NCBI RefSeq assembly: GCF_035999195.1
Contig: NZ_DASYGY010000007.1
Location: forward strand, 434,001 to 498,000
Source: Pseudoxanthomonas sp.
GTDB lineage: Bacteria; Pseudomonadota; Gammaproteobacteria; Xanthomonadales; Xanthomonadaceae
Length of the DNA stretch: 64,000 bases
Reading direction: 5' to 3'
Positions within the stretch are counted from its first letter, which is position 1. Each line of letters begins with the position of its first letter. Below, piece by piece: positions 42,701-50,524 of the stretch. The position numbers and the translations under genes were made by a program. The notes under the pieces were generated by a model that searched no databases, was not told the origin of the DNA, and was given only the letters and a program-made list of their open reading frames with translations.

Positions 42701-43188
42701 ACGACTACCGCCGCTTCTTCCGCTTCGAGGTGCAGATCCGGCAGGACGACACGGTGATCGGCACGCTCAGCGAACGCATGCGCTCCGGCTCCGGCGGCGA
42801 ACACCGCGCCCCGCTGTACGTGATCGCCGGCGCGGCGCTCGCGGCGGCGTACGGCAAGAGCGAGGCGCACCCGGGCGGCATGGGCCTGATCCTGCTGGAC
42901 GAGTTCGGCGACAAGATCGATGCGCAGAACGCGCGCGCCACCACCAACTACCTGCGCTCGCTCGGCCTGCAGCTGGTGCTGGCCGCGCCGGATACCGCAC
43001 AGGGTACGCTCAGCGGCGTGCTGGACAGCTACATCGAACTGTTCCGCGACGGCGACCTGCTGCAGGCCGAACGCATCGAGGTGCAGGCGGCGGCGCGGGC
43101 GCTGCTGCTGTCGGACCAGTTCGACCTGCATCCGGAACTGCTGGCCGAGGAGACGGCACGCATCGAACGGCAGCAGGCGCCCGTGTGA
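39760..43188 (+). CDS. jetC: Wadjet system SMC-like ATPase JetC
   Basis: 1142-residue SMC/MukB-like ATPase. Walker A is IAPNGAGKSALLDAL with Lys36 (the usual first Gly is Ala30). Long coiled-coil arms follow, with a globular hinge-like part around residues 440-620 (VTDVAWQPAIEAYLRSNVEA). The ABC signature is SGSGGEHRAPLYV at about 1009-1021, and Walker B is GLILLDEFGDKID with Asp1047 and Glu1048. The JetABC complex extrudes DNA loops and recognises small circular DNA. Its length and motifs indicate an intact ATPase. It starts inside jetB and its TGA overlaps the jetD GTG. Confidence 0.9.
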   Translation: MQQLERVHLVQFFLFEAQTLDLDATTAIIAPNGAGKSALLDALQIVLLGGDRSRIRFNAQAGGSHRARTIRDYCLGVFRSGDDGRKRRTATTYISLVFRDTDTGEALTAGIALGASVDEPDHRLHGLYLLPGVALELADHVEQVKGKELPLAWPTFREMALRRCKAAGGAPALHTVAERFVKDLLLRLRASPSANPDINAYRKAFLNALNLQRVEDVDLFVRTLVAEDRPTDIARFRALLESFRQIRDRIEQVRQRIDAAEGVERQYDRIAAQAVRAASYRALAAEYARDLYGEQLDQAEGAVTTAEDVLADTRRRLVDARAERDTLRDEQARAQARLQGSAGYGEQAQLDELASRDRDRLAQVNRELLREIGFVRDQFRQLEALALPGVDAGAVQAARAEWDQWHAALSALADGDALPWTPEDLFARARHALRAATPLREQVDQHARQVHAAHDKARDALETARQNQKRLAAGQAELHADTVRLMSYLREAGIDARPVCDLVRVTDVAWQPAIEAYLRSNVEALLIPGEDEERAVKLYRSLSGGRSVYGVKLALSSQARDARGKDAAAGSVAALLEGVNADALAFLRRQLGELRCVDTEAELVRSRQGLTHDGLLARGGSIERLRLPAAGDLRIGASDNRARLRVLHEEIEKAEREVREIEPHLRRADDSQRGLARLADADAVAQALHERALEHRQLAGRYRTAQESRLAALDPDLLRLSEAVRDLAAQLGECETRTDALVGQEAVAVTELDRRRRLLEGLRQQEELVARRAVEAFRDPDVDPNLIERHRDELDTRVDSLEERGRTCERRADESDRQLAKLLPEAWSTLAQYARDHGLGVEIDPSAWRPALALLQRELTQLRDTDLVRYEGEARQAYDTAVETFRASVAAALNDNFIRLRQQIATLNRTLRSSPPFSNNERYQFHYEVVPEFRDLERFIRRAVDVGGEDTLFGTAGEVPAAFRELIEDGAAARTATSPLDDYRRFFRFEVQIRQDDTVIGTLSERMRSGSGGEHRAPLYVIAGAALAAAYGKSEAHPGGMGLILLDEFGDKIDAQNARATTNYLRSLGLQLVLAAPDTAQGTLSGVLDSYIELFRDGDLLQAERIEVQAAARALLLSDQFDLHPELLAEETARIERQQAPV

Positions 43189-44408
43189 GCGATGCCCGGC
43201 GCGTGCTGGAGCGGCTGCTGCGCAAGGGCGAGCGCGCCCGGCTGCGCGGCGATGCCGCTCCCGTCTCGCTGCCGATGACCGAGGCCAGCGCGCGCGATTA
43301 CCTGTCGCTGCGCACGCTGGCCGAACGCGAGACCTTCCATGCGCAGGCGACCCTGGCCGAACGCGCGGGCGCGATCGCCGTGCAGCGCGACCGGCATCGC
43401 GGCGACGGCGAGCGCCTGCTTCGGTTGACCGTGATCGACCTGGACGCTCTCGCGGCTCACCTGGGTATGCAGCTGCTCGATGCCCGTGTCGGAGAAGCGG
43501 CCGACCTGCTTTCGCCGTGGCTGCCGCACTTTCCTGTCCTCGGCCAGGTGCTGGACGCTTGGCGCAGTGACCGCAAGGTGCGCGGCCACGGTCCGGAGGC
43601 GGCGCAGGACCTGGCCGATGCCGCACGCGCGGTGCAGGCCCGTCTCGACGACGACGCCCACGAGCGCATCCTGCGCCGCGAGAGCGCACGCCTGTTCGCC
43701 GGCCGCGCGCAGGCCAGCAAGCGGCTGGAGCAGCTCACGCCCTGGCTGGACCTGTTGAACAGCGGCACGCTGGTGGCGGACGGTGTGATGGCGAAGGAAC
43801 ACGTCTGGGCCGCACTGGGCCTGCGTCGCGAACCGCAGCCGCTGCTCGTCGCCGGCACCGGCACACTGCTGCTCGACGACGGGGTGGAACTGCCCCTCGC
43901 CACCCCCTTCCTTGGCGTACCCGTCGATGCCGTGCGGAGCGTGCGCACGTCGGCGACCTGCCTGCTCAGCGTGGAGAACCTGGCCAGTTTCCACGACGCC
44001 GCCCGCGCGCCCGGCGCGGACCGCAGCCTGCTGCTCTACACCGGCGGCATGCCGTCGCCGGCCTGGCGCCGCGCCTATGCCAGGCTGCTCGATGCGCTGC
44101 CGTCCGATCTTCCCGTATGGCATTGGGGGGACATCGACGAGGGCGGTTTCCGGATCGCCGCGGTCCTGGCCGACACGGCGGCTGCCTGCGGACGCCGATT
44201 GCGGCCCTGGCGGATGTCGCCGCTGCACCAGGACGTGGACGGCCTGGACACGCACGCGCCGGCACCCGCCGCGCTCGCCGCCATGTGCCGGTGGGCGGAA
44301 CGGGCAGGCTGGGAGGACATCGCCCAGGCGCTGCGCGAGCGTCCGCTGTGCTTGGAACAGGAGGCCCTGCACGCCGCGCTGCCGCACGACGGCGACGCCT
44401 CCCGCTGA
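43185..44408 (+). CDS. jetD: Wadjet nuclease subunit JetD (DUF3322/DUF2220, Toprim)
   Basis: 407-residue protein starting at a GTG overlapping the jetC stop (GTGA). The N-terminal half matches DUF3322; the C-terminal half is a Toprim/topoisomerase VI-A-like domain (DUF2220). The Toprim glutamate is Glu264 (LLSVENLASF) and the metal-binding D-x-D is Asp316-Asp318 (HWGDIDEGGFRI). These are the residues needed for DNA cleavage, so the nuclease looks active. In characterised Wadjet systems JetD cuts plasmid DNA recognised by JetABC. 87 bp separate it from the next gene, on the same strand. Confidence 0.9.
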   Translation: MSDARRVLERLLRKGERARLRGDAAPVSLPMTEASARDYLSLRTLAERETFHAQATLAERAGAIAVQRDRHRGDGERLLRLTVIDLDALAAHLGMQLLDARVGEAADLLSPWLPHFPVLGQVLDAWRSDRKVRGHGPEAAQDLADAARAVQARLDDDAHERILRRESARLFAGRAQASKRLEQLTPWLDLLNSGTLVADGVMAKEHVWAALGLRREPQPLLVAGTGTLLLDDGVELPLATPFLGVPVDAVRSVRTSATCLLSVENLASFHDAARAPGADRSLLLYTGGMPSPAWRRAYARLLDALPSDLPVWHWGDIDEGGFRIAAVLADTAAACGRRLRPWRMSPLHQDVDGLDTHAPAPAALAAMCRWAERAGWEDIAQALRERPLCLEQEALHAALPHDGDASR

Positions 44409-44495
44409 CGATCGCCCCACCCGCTACGCGCTTGCGTGCCCCGGGGATTCGCGGCATGGTGCGCCCACCCATACGCCCGCGTATTCAATGCCCGC

Positions 44496-46538
44496 ATGAC
44501 GTCGACCGCCTCCGCCACCGACTCCGCTCCCTACCCGCATATGTTCGCCCCGCTGGACCTGGGCTTCACCACGCTGCGTAACCGCGTGCTGATGGGTTCC
44601 ATGCACACGGGCCTGGAGGACCGGGCGAAGGACTTCCCGCGCCTGGCCGCCTACTTCGCCGAGCGCGCGGCCGGCGGCGTCGGGCTGATCGTCACGGGCG
44701 GCTTCTCGCCCAACCTGGTGGGCTGGCTGAAGCCGTTCGGCGGCAAGCTGTCGTGGCCGTGGGAAGCGCGCCCGCACAGGTTCGTCACCGCGGCCGTGCA
44801 CGAGCACGGCGCCAAGATCTGCGCGCAGCTGCTGCACGCCGGCCGCTACGGCTACCACCCGCTGACGGTGGCGCCGTCGAGGATCAAGGCGCCGATCAAC
44901 CCCTTCACCCCGCGCGCGCTGTCGGCCCGCGGCATCGAGCGCCAGATCAACGCCTACGCCAACGCGGCGAAGCTGGCGCGCGACGCCGGCTACGACGGCG
45001 TCGAGATCATGGGTTCGGAGGGGTACTTCATCAACGAATTCACCGCCCCGCGGACCAACCAGCGCACCGATGCCTGGGGCGGCACGCCGGAGAAGCGCAT
45101 GCGCTTTGCGGTGGAGATCGTCCGCCGCGTGCGCGAGGCGGTCGGTCCGGACTTCATCCTCATCTACCGCCTGTCGCTGATCGACCTGGTCGAGGACGGC
45201 AACCAGTGGGAGGAGATCGTCGCCCAGGCCAAGGCGGTGGAAGCCGCCGGCGCCACCATCATCAATTCCGGCATCGGCTGGCACGAGGCGCGCGTGCCGA
45301 CCATCGTCACGTCGGTGCCGCGCGCCGCCTTCGTCGATGTCACCGCCAAGCTCAAGCCGCACGTCCGCGTACCGCTGGTGGCGACCAACCGCATCAACAT
45401 GCCGGACGTGGCCGAAGGCATCCTGGCCGCCGGCAAGGCCGACATGGTGTCGCTGGCCCGCCCGCTGCTGGCCGATCCGCAATGGGCGGCGAAGGCGCGC
45501 GCCGGTACGCCGCAGGCGATCAACACCTGTATCGCCTGCAACCAGGCGTGCCTGGACCATGTGTTCGAGAACAAGCTCGCCAGCTGCCTGGTCAATCCGC
45601 GCGCCTGCCACGAGACCGACCTCACCTATAAGAAGACGTTCGCGCCGAAGACGATCGCCGTGGTCGGCGCCGGTCCGGCCGGCCTGGCCTGCGCGACCGT
45701 CGCGGCCGAACGTGGCCACCGCGTGACGCTGTTCGATGCCGCCGACGAGATCGGCGGGCAGTTCAACTACGCCAAGCGGATCCCGGGCAAGGAAGAGTTC
45801 CACGAGACACTGCGCTACTTCCGCCACCGGCTGGACGAGACGCGGGTCGATGTGAAGCTGTCCACGCCGGTGACCGCCGCCGACCTGGCCGGCTTCGACG
45901 AGGTGGTGCTGGCCACCGGCATTACGCCGCGCAAGGTCGCCTTTCCGGGCGCCGGGCACGCCAAGGTGGTCAGCTATGTCGACGTGCTGTCCGGTCGCGT
46001 CGCCGTCGGCGCCCGCGCGGCGCTGATCGGCGCGGGCGGCATCGGCTTCGACGTCGCCGAATACCTGACCCACGAAGGCCATTCGCCCTCGCTGGATCCG
46101 GCCCGCTGGATGGCGGAATGGGGCGTGGACCCGACCTTCGAGGCCCGCGGCAGCCTGGTGAAGCCGCAGCCGGAATCGCCGGCGCGCGAGGTCTGGCTGC
46201 TGCAGCGCAGCCCGGGCAAGCCGGGCGCGCGACTGGGCAAGACCAGCGGCTGGGTGCATCGGGCCACGCTGAAGGCCAAGCAGGTGAAGATGCTGGGCGG
46301 CGTGGAGTACCTGGGCGTGGACGACACCGGCCTGCGCATCCGGGTGGACGGCGCCGAACAGCTGCTACCGGTCGATCACGTGGTCGTCTGCGCCGGCCAG
46401 GAACCGCGCCGCGACCTGCAGGCGGATCTGATCGCCGCCGGCAAGCATCCTCACCTGATCGGCGGCGCCGACGTGGCCGCCGAGCTGGACGCCAAGCGCG
46501 CCATCGACCAGGGCAGCCGGCTGGCAGCCAGCCTGTAG
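44496..46538 (+). CDS. fadH: NADH:flavin oxidoreductase, 2,4-dienoyl-CoA reductase-like
   Basis: 680-residue three-domain enzyme. An N-terminal FMN TIM barrel (YPHMFAPLDLGFTTLRNRVL, HAGRYGYHP) is followed by the 4Fe-4S cysteine cluster CIACNQACLDHVFENKLASC and NPRAC, then an FAD/NAD(P)-binding half (VVGAGPAGLACATVAAERGH and ALIGAGGIGFDVAEYL). Length and order match E. coli FadH (672 residues), which reduces 2,4-dienoyl-CoA during breakdown of unsaturated fatty acids. Related enzymes act on trimethylamine or enones, so the substrate is probable rather than certain. The ATG at 44496 is preferred over 44436. Confidence 0.9.
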   Translation: MTSTASATDSAPYPHMFAPLDLGFTTLRNRVLMGSMHTGLEDRAKDFPRLAAYFAERAAGGVGLIVTGGFSPNLVGWLKPFGGKLSWPWEARPHRFVTAAVHEHGAKICAQLLHAGRYGYHPLTVAPSRIKAPINPFTPRALSARGIERQINAYANAAKLARDAGYDGVEIMGSEGYFINEFTAPRTNQRTDAWGGTPEKRMRFAVEIVRRVREAVGPDFILIYRLSLIDLVEDGNQWEEIVAQAKAVEAAGATIINSGIGWHEARVPTIVTSVPRAAFVDVTAKLKPHVRVPLVATNRINMPDVAEGILAAGKADMVSLARPLLADPQWAAKARAGTPQAINTCIACNQACLDHVFENKLASCLVNPRACHETDLTYKKTFAPKTIAVVGAGPAGLACATVAAERGHRVTLFDAADEIGGQFNYAKRIPGKEEFHETLRYFRHRLDETRVDVKLSTPVTAADLAGFDEVVLATGITPRKVAFPGAGHAKVVSYVDVLSGRVAVGARAALIGAGGIGFDVAEYLTHEGHSPSLDPARWMAEWGVDPTFEARGSLVKPQPESPAREVWLLQRSPGKPGARLGKTSGWVHRATLKAKQVKMLGGVEYLGVDDTGLRIRVDGAEQLLPVDHVVVCAGQEPRRDLQADLIAAGKHPHLIGGADVAAELDAKRAIDQGSRLAASL

Positions 46539-46932
46539 GCGCTCCGGCCGTAGAGTCGAGCTTGCTCGACTCCCGCACGTCCGAAATCCGACGGTCTCCG
46601 AGGCACCAGCAGCGGAGCAAGCTCCGCTCTACGGCCCTGCTTCCTGCGACGTCACTCACAGTTTCCAGCCAGACCGGCACCCCCGGCGTCAAGCCGGCCC
46701 GTTCAGGCCGAGTTGGGACTGCCCCCCCTACCTTGCGCCGACTTTCCGGCCCGCCGCCCAGTTCAGGCGGGCTGAGCCCGGCGCTCGGACCCCTCTGGTC
46801 CGGCCTTGCCGGTCCCCGGGCAGCCCGTGTGAAGGCTGCCTCCCCATGACGCCCTGCCGCATGTCCCAGGTTTGCCGCTCCCATCGTGACGGGAGAGGCA
46901 GGGGTGCGGGAAAGACGGAGCAAGGAGTTCCC
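46539..46932. other. Gene-free stretch after fadH
   Basis: 394 bp without a supported gene. The first 95 bp hold a REP pair (46550-46632). The remainder is GC-rich and contains several short inverted repeats (CCGGCCTTGCCGG, GGGAGGCAGCC-type), but no recognised RNA or promoter. The AAGGAG before the hydrolase gene is at 46922-46927. Confidence 0.5.
46550..46632. repeat. GTAG-headed REP pair of a second family
   Basis: GTAGAGTCGAGCTTGCTCGA (46550 onward, to 46572) forms a hairpin with GTAG head; its partner at 46611-46632, read on the minus strand, is GTAGAGCGGAGCTTGCTCCG. The two share the GTAGAGxxGAGCTTGCTCxx design but differ in stem bases, each with compensating changes. This is the SMAG-like REP format of Stenotrophomonas and differs from the copies at 8519 and 11491. 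Confidence 0.85.
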
Positions 46933-47388
46933 ATGAAACTGGCCTGGATCCTATGGCTGTCGCAGATGTTGCCGCAGCCGGCCGCCGATTCGCTTTGCCT
47001 CAGCACCACCGTGTACCTGGAAGCCCGCGACCAGACCCTGCGCGGCCAGCAGGCCGTCGCCGAGGTCGCCCTGCGCCGCCGCGACAGCGGCCTGTGGGGC
47101 GACTCCGTCTGCTCCGTGGTCACCGCCCGCAAGCAGTTCGCCCCGACCATCGTCGGCCCGAACACCCGCCTCAAGAACCCCGATGCCTGGGCGAAGTCGG
47201 TCAGCGTGGCGCTCAACGCCGAGCGCAACTGGGCCCTGCCGCCCGGCCAGCGCCAGGAGATCGTGCCGGGCGCCAGCCATTTCATGGCCCACCAGATCGC
47301 CAGCCCGAGCTGGCGCAACGCCTACCACGTGGCCACGATCGGCGACCACACGTTCCTGCGCGTGCAGAAGCTCAAACCCCGCTCCTAA
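46933..47388 (+). CDS. Cell wall hydrolase, SleB family
   Basis: 151-residue protein of the SleB/CwlJ hydrolase family (PF07486). The catalytic-glutamate region is TTVYLEARDQTLRGQQAVAEV, followed by SVCSVVTARKQFAP and the end block GASHFMAHQIASPSW. The first 20 residues (MKLAWILWLSQMLPQPAADS) look like a signal peptide or membrane anchor, so it should act on peptidoglycan in the periplasm. AAGGAG lies 6 bases before the ATG. It is followed by 550 bp of repeats. Confidence 0.85.
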   Translation: MKLAWILWLSQMLPQPAADSLCLSTTVYLEARDQTLRGQQAVAEVALRRRDSGLWGDSVCSVVTARKQFAPTIVGPNTRLKNPDAWAKSVSVALNAERNWALPPGQRQEIVPGASHFMAHQIASPSWRNAYHVATIGDHTFLRVQKLKPRS

Positions 47389-47453
47389 GAACAAAAGCTT
47401 CCGAACGCACGACGCCGCACGTAGCTACCCGCTACCGGAGCCGAACCCGCACG

Positions 47454-47790
47454 GCACCTACTCCCCCTCTCCCACCGGGAGAGGGCAAGGGGTGAGGGCG
47501 AACCGCCGCGATGCGAACTACACGTGCCCAGCAAAATCAGCGCTGCGTACGACCTCACACCGCGACGATCAGGGCACGCGCCAACTCCGCATGGCACCTA
47601 CTCCCCTCTCCCCCCGGGAGAAGGGAAGGGGTGAGGGCGAACCGCCGCGATGCGAACTACACGTGCCCAGCCAAATCAGCGCTGCGTACGACCTCACACC
47701 GCGACGATCAGGGCACGCGCCAACTCCGCACAGCACCGACTCGCTCTCCCCCGGGAGAGTGGAACGGGTGATGGCAAACCGCCGCGATCT
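47454..47790. repeat. 139-bp tandem direct repeat
   Basis: The segment starting GGCACCTACTCCCC and containing CTCTCCC..GGGAGA, GGGGTGAGGGCGAACCGCCG and ATGCGAACTACACGTGCCCA occurs at 47454 and again at 47593, near-identical over the full period. A third partial copy begins about 47732 (CAGCACCGACTCGC) and diverges after GATGGCAAACCGCCGCGAT. A further short piece (GCGAACCACCGCGATA) lies near 47825. Confidence 0.88.
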
Positions 47791-47898
47791 CCCTCTCTAC
47801 CCAGACAGGGCGCGCGGACGATTAGCGAACCACCGCGATACATACCGCGTGTGCCCAGCACGATCCGTTGCACCCCACATCACCCCGCCAGCATCCGA

Positions 47899-47928
47899 GG
47901 CCCGCGATAATCGCGGGCCTTTTCTTTT
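47899..47928 (+). terminator. Terminator hairpin before the GST gene
   Basis: Stem GGCCCGCG (47899-47906) with complement 47912-47919, loop ATAAT, followed by TTTTCTTTT. It faces rightward, ending 13 bases before the GST ATG, so the GST promoter must overlap it or lie in the repeat region. Confidence 0.75.
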
Positions 47929-47941
47929 CCACGGACCCACG

Positions 47942-48553
47942 ATGAAGCTCTACACCAAGCCCGGCGCCTGCTCGACCGCCGACCACATCGCACTGCAGTG
48001 GACCGGCCGACCGTTCGACGTGCAGGTGATGACGGCGGCGGAGATGAAGGAGCCCGCCTACCTCGCGATCAATCCCACCGGCGCGGTGCCGGCGCTCGTC
48101 GATGGCGATTTCGTGCTGACGCAGAACGCCGCGATCATGGGCTACATCGCCGACACGCATCCGCAGGCGCACCTCGCCGGCGACGGCTCGCCGCAGCAGC
48201 GCGCGCTGGCCGCCAAGTGGCTGGCGTTCGTCAATTCCGATCTGCACCCGGCCTTCCATCCGCTGTTCGGGCCGGCCCGCTTCATCGGCGACGAGACGCA
48301 GTTCGATGCGGTGAAGGACGCCGCGCGCAAGCGCCTGCGCGGCCTGTTCGAGACCGCGGAGCGACAGCTGGAAGGCCGCGACTGGCTGGCCGGTTTCCGC
48401 AGCTTCGCTGATCCCTATTTCTACATCACGCTGCGCTGGGCCGACCGCATGGGTGTCGACCTGTCGGGCCTGCCGAACATCGCCGCGTTCAGGCAGCGCA
48501 TGGAGGCCGATGCCGGTGTGCAGGCGGCCCTGAAGGCCGAAGGCCTGGCCTGA
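47942..48553 (+). CDS. Glutathione S-transferase family protein
   Basis: 203-residue GST. Thioredoxin-like N-terminal domain with MKLYTKPGACSTADHIAL (Cys10/Ser11 near the glutathione-binding site, as in bacterial beta-class GSTs) and the cis-proline block NPTGAVPALVDGD, then TQNAAIMGYIADTHP. The C-terminal helical domain has the N-capping block GFRSFADPYFYITLRW. Likely roles are detoxification or a GST-like stress function. The ATG follows a terminator by 13 bases. Confidence 0.92.
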   Translation: MKLYTKPGACSTADHIALQWTGRPFDVQVMTAAEMKEPAYLAINPTGAVPALVDGDFVLTQNAAIMGYIADTHPQAHLAGDGSPQQRALAAKWLAFVNSDLHPAFHPLFGPARFIGDETQFDAVKDAARKRLRGLFETAERQLEGRDWLAGFRSFADPYFYITLRWADRMGVDLSGLPNIAAFRQRMEADAGVQAALKAEGLA

Positions 48554-48571
48554 GGACCGCGACGGCGCGCG

Positions 48572-49075
48572 TCAGGCCATCGACGCGCGCACGTCCTCCA
48601 GCCAGCGCGTGGCGAAGGTGTGGTCGCGCGCCTTGGTCAGCGCGGTGGCCACGTCGGGCAGCAGCGCCACCAGTTCATCCGCATCGGCACAGCGCTCGAC
48701 CTTCAGCTGCAGGAAGTACCCCTTCAGCCCGATGTGCGAACGGATGTCGTCGGTGATGCGCGCATACAGCGCGTTGTAGCGCTCGGCCGGCGTCATCGCC
48801 TGCAGCGCGGGTGCAGCCGGCTCGCCGGTCTTCGCGGCGGACACCGCCGCCAGCATCGACGCCGCACCCGAGCGCCGCTCGATCAGGCCGTCGGCCGCCA
48901 GCTGCGCCAGCGCGTCGTCGGGCGCGTGCAGGCCGCTCATCATGGCCTGCAGTTCGTCGTCGCTGCGCTGTCCGTCGACCATCAGCAGGATCGAACGCAG
49001 TCCGGCCGGCAGCTTGCGGCTGCGCTGCTGGATCTCGTTGCGACCGGCTTCGGTCTTGCTCCATCTGCTCTGCAT
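48572..49075 (-). CDS. Conserved hypothetical protein with winged-helix-like N-terminus
   Basis: 167-residue soluble protein I cannot name. Residues 14-70 (EIQQRSRKLPAGLRSILLMV, DGQRSDDELQAMM, ALAQLAADGLIERRSG) have the helix-helix-helix-wing layout of a winged-helix fold seen at the N- or C-terminus of several proteobacterial proteins linked to surface motility or signalling. The second half is helical (TPAERYNALYARITDDIRSH, then LKGYFLQLKVERCADADEL). No signal peptide. It is convergent with the GST gene (18 bp gap). The ATG at 49075 fits the protein; an upstream in-frame start at 49174 does not. Confidence 0.65.
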   Translation of the reverse strand: MQSRWSKTEAGRNEIQQRSRKLPAGLRSILLMVDGQRSDDELQAMMSGLHAPDDALAQLAADGLIERRSGAASMLAAVSAAKTGEPAAPALQAMTPAERYNALYARITDDIRSHIGLKGYFLQLKVERCADADELVALLPDVATALTKARDHTFATRWLEDVRASMA

Positions 49076-49358
49076 GCCTTTCCCCGACGCCGCGCGACGG
49101 GCCCCTCCCGGCGACCGCGACGTTCCCCTTGGCCGCCAGTAGTACCCCGCCACGGCCCTGTCCCGCTGCCACACGTGTCACACAAACGACACGGGGCCGC
49201 CCGACGTGCGTCGAAACGGCCCCGCAGGAGGGCGGCGCAGACCTCCAAGCCGGCCGAACGGCTGGGCGGCCAGGGCTTCCGGACCGGTGCACGTCGCCCC
49301 CGCCCCGTCCCCTCCACCGCAAGCAGGGGACCTCGGTCCCGTCCCGGTCCGGCGTCGG

Positions 49359-50504
49359 TCAGCGCTGGTCGAGCGGAACGAATTCCAGATCCTCGGGCCC
49401 CGTGTAGTGGGCGCTCGGGCGGATGATCTTGCCGTCGATGCGCTGCTCGATCACGTGCGCGCTCCAGCCGCTGGTGCGGGCGATCACGAACAGCGGGGTG
49501 AACATCGCCGTGGGCACGCCCATCATGTGGTAGCTGACCGCGCTGAACCAGTCCAGGTTCGGGAACATCTTCTTGATGTCCCACATCACCGATTCCAGCC
49601 GCTCCGCGATGTCGTACATCTTCATGTTCGACTGTTCGGCCGACAGGTCCTTCGCCACCTGCTTGATCACCTGGTTGCGCGGGTCGCCGACGGTGTACAC
49701 CGGGTGCCCGAAGCCGATCACCACTTCCTTGCGTTCGACACGCGCCCTGATGTCGGCCTCGGCCTCGTCGGGCGTCTCGTAGCGCTTCTGCACTTCGAAG
49801 GCGACTTCGTTGGCACCGCCGTGCTTGGGTCCGCGCAGCGCGCCGATGCCGCCGGCGATGCACGAATGCATGTCGCTGCCGGTGCCGGCGATGACGCGGC
49901 AGGTGAACGTGGAGGCGTTGAACTCGTGCTCGGCGTACAGGATCAGCGAGGTGTGCATGGCGCGCACCCAGCTGTCCTTCGGCTTCTCGCCGTGCAGCAG
50001 GTGCAGGAAGTGGCCGCCGATGGAGTCGTCGTCGGTTTCCACGTCGATGGCGCGGCCGTTGTGGCTCCAGTGGTACCAGTACAGCAGCATCGAGCCCAGC
50101 GAGGCCATCAGCTTGTCGGCGATGTCGCGCGCGCCGGGATGGTTGTGGTCGTCCTTCTCGGGCGACACGCAGCCCAGCACGGACACGCCGGTGCGCATCA
50201 CGTCCATCGGATGCGCCGACGGCGGCAGTTCCTCCAGGGCGGCCTTCACTGCGGCGGGGATGCCGCGCAGCGACTTCAGCTTGGCCTTGTAGCCGGCCAG
50301 CTCGGCACGGTTGGGCAGCTTGCCGTGCACCAGCAGGTAGGCGACTTCCTCGAACTCGCTGGTCGTGGCCAGGTCGAGGATGTCGTAGCCGCGGTAGTGC
50401 AGGTCGTTGCCGGTGCGGCCGACGGTGCACAGCGCGGTGTTGCCGGCGGCGGTGCCCGACAGGGCGACGGATTTCTTCGGCTTGAAGGGGACGCTCTCTG
50501 ACAT
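49359..50504 (-). CDS. prpC: 2-Methylcitrate synthase PrpC
   Basis: 381-residue citrate synthase-family enzyme that condenses propionyl-CoA with oxaloacetate. Catalytic residues: His in RGPKHGGANE, His in VIGFGHPVYTVGDPR, Asp in FPNLDWFSAVSYHMMG; the citrate-binding Arg is in KIIRPSAHYTG. The N-terminal YRGYDILDLA and the short length are typical of 2-methylcitrate rather than hexameric citrate synthases. It is on the same strand as prpB, 179 bp downstream, with a repeat element in between. Confidence 0.93.
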   Translation of the reverse strand: MSESVPFKPKKSVALSGTAAGNTALCTVGRTGNDLHYRGYDILDLATTSEFEEVAYLLVHGKLPNRAELAGYKAKLKSLRGIPAAVKAALEELPPSAHPMDVMRTGVSVLGCVSPEKDDHNHPGARDIADKLMASLGSMLLYWYHWSHNGRAIDVETDDDSIGGHFLHLLHGEKPKDSWVRAMHTSLILYAEHEFNASTFTCRVIAGTGSDMHSCIAGGIGALRGPKHGGANEVAFEVQKRYETPDEAEADIRARVERKEVVIGFGHPVYTVGDPRNQVIKQVAKDLSAEQSNMKMYDIAERLESVMWDIKKMFPNLDWFSAVSYHMMGVPTAMFTPLFVIARTSGWSAHVIEQRIDGKIIRPSAHYTGPEDLEFVPLDQR

Positions 50505-50524
50505 CTTCTACTCCTCATCTAGAT

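Larger units (their letters stand above)
47389..47941. other. Repeat-rich gene-free stretch
   Basis: 553 bp without a supported gene. It holds about 2.4 tandem copies of a 139-bp unit (47454-47790), fragments of the same unit to about 47850, and ends in a terminator hairpin (47899-47928). Open frames through it exist only because the unit has no stop in some frames. Confidence 0.65.

Noticed and set aside
40330..43689. 1119-codon open frame antisense to jetC
   Set aside because: Composition is dominated by Arg, Gln, Ala and Gly with no motif; the sense strand encodes an intact SMC-like ATPase with conserved motifs and coupled neighbours.
47454..47790. CRISPR array
   Set aside because: The repeat period is 139 bp with near-identical content throughout, no spacers and no cas genes nearby.
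47183..48553. 456-codon frame running from the hydrolase gene through the tandem repeats into the GST
   Set aside because: The GST has its own ATG at 47942 and a strong terminator hairpin lies inside the frame; the middle part is only repeat DNA without stops.
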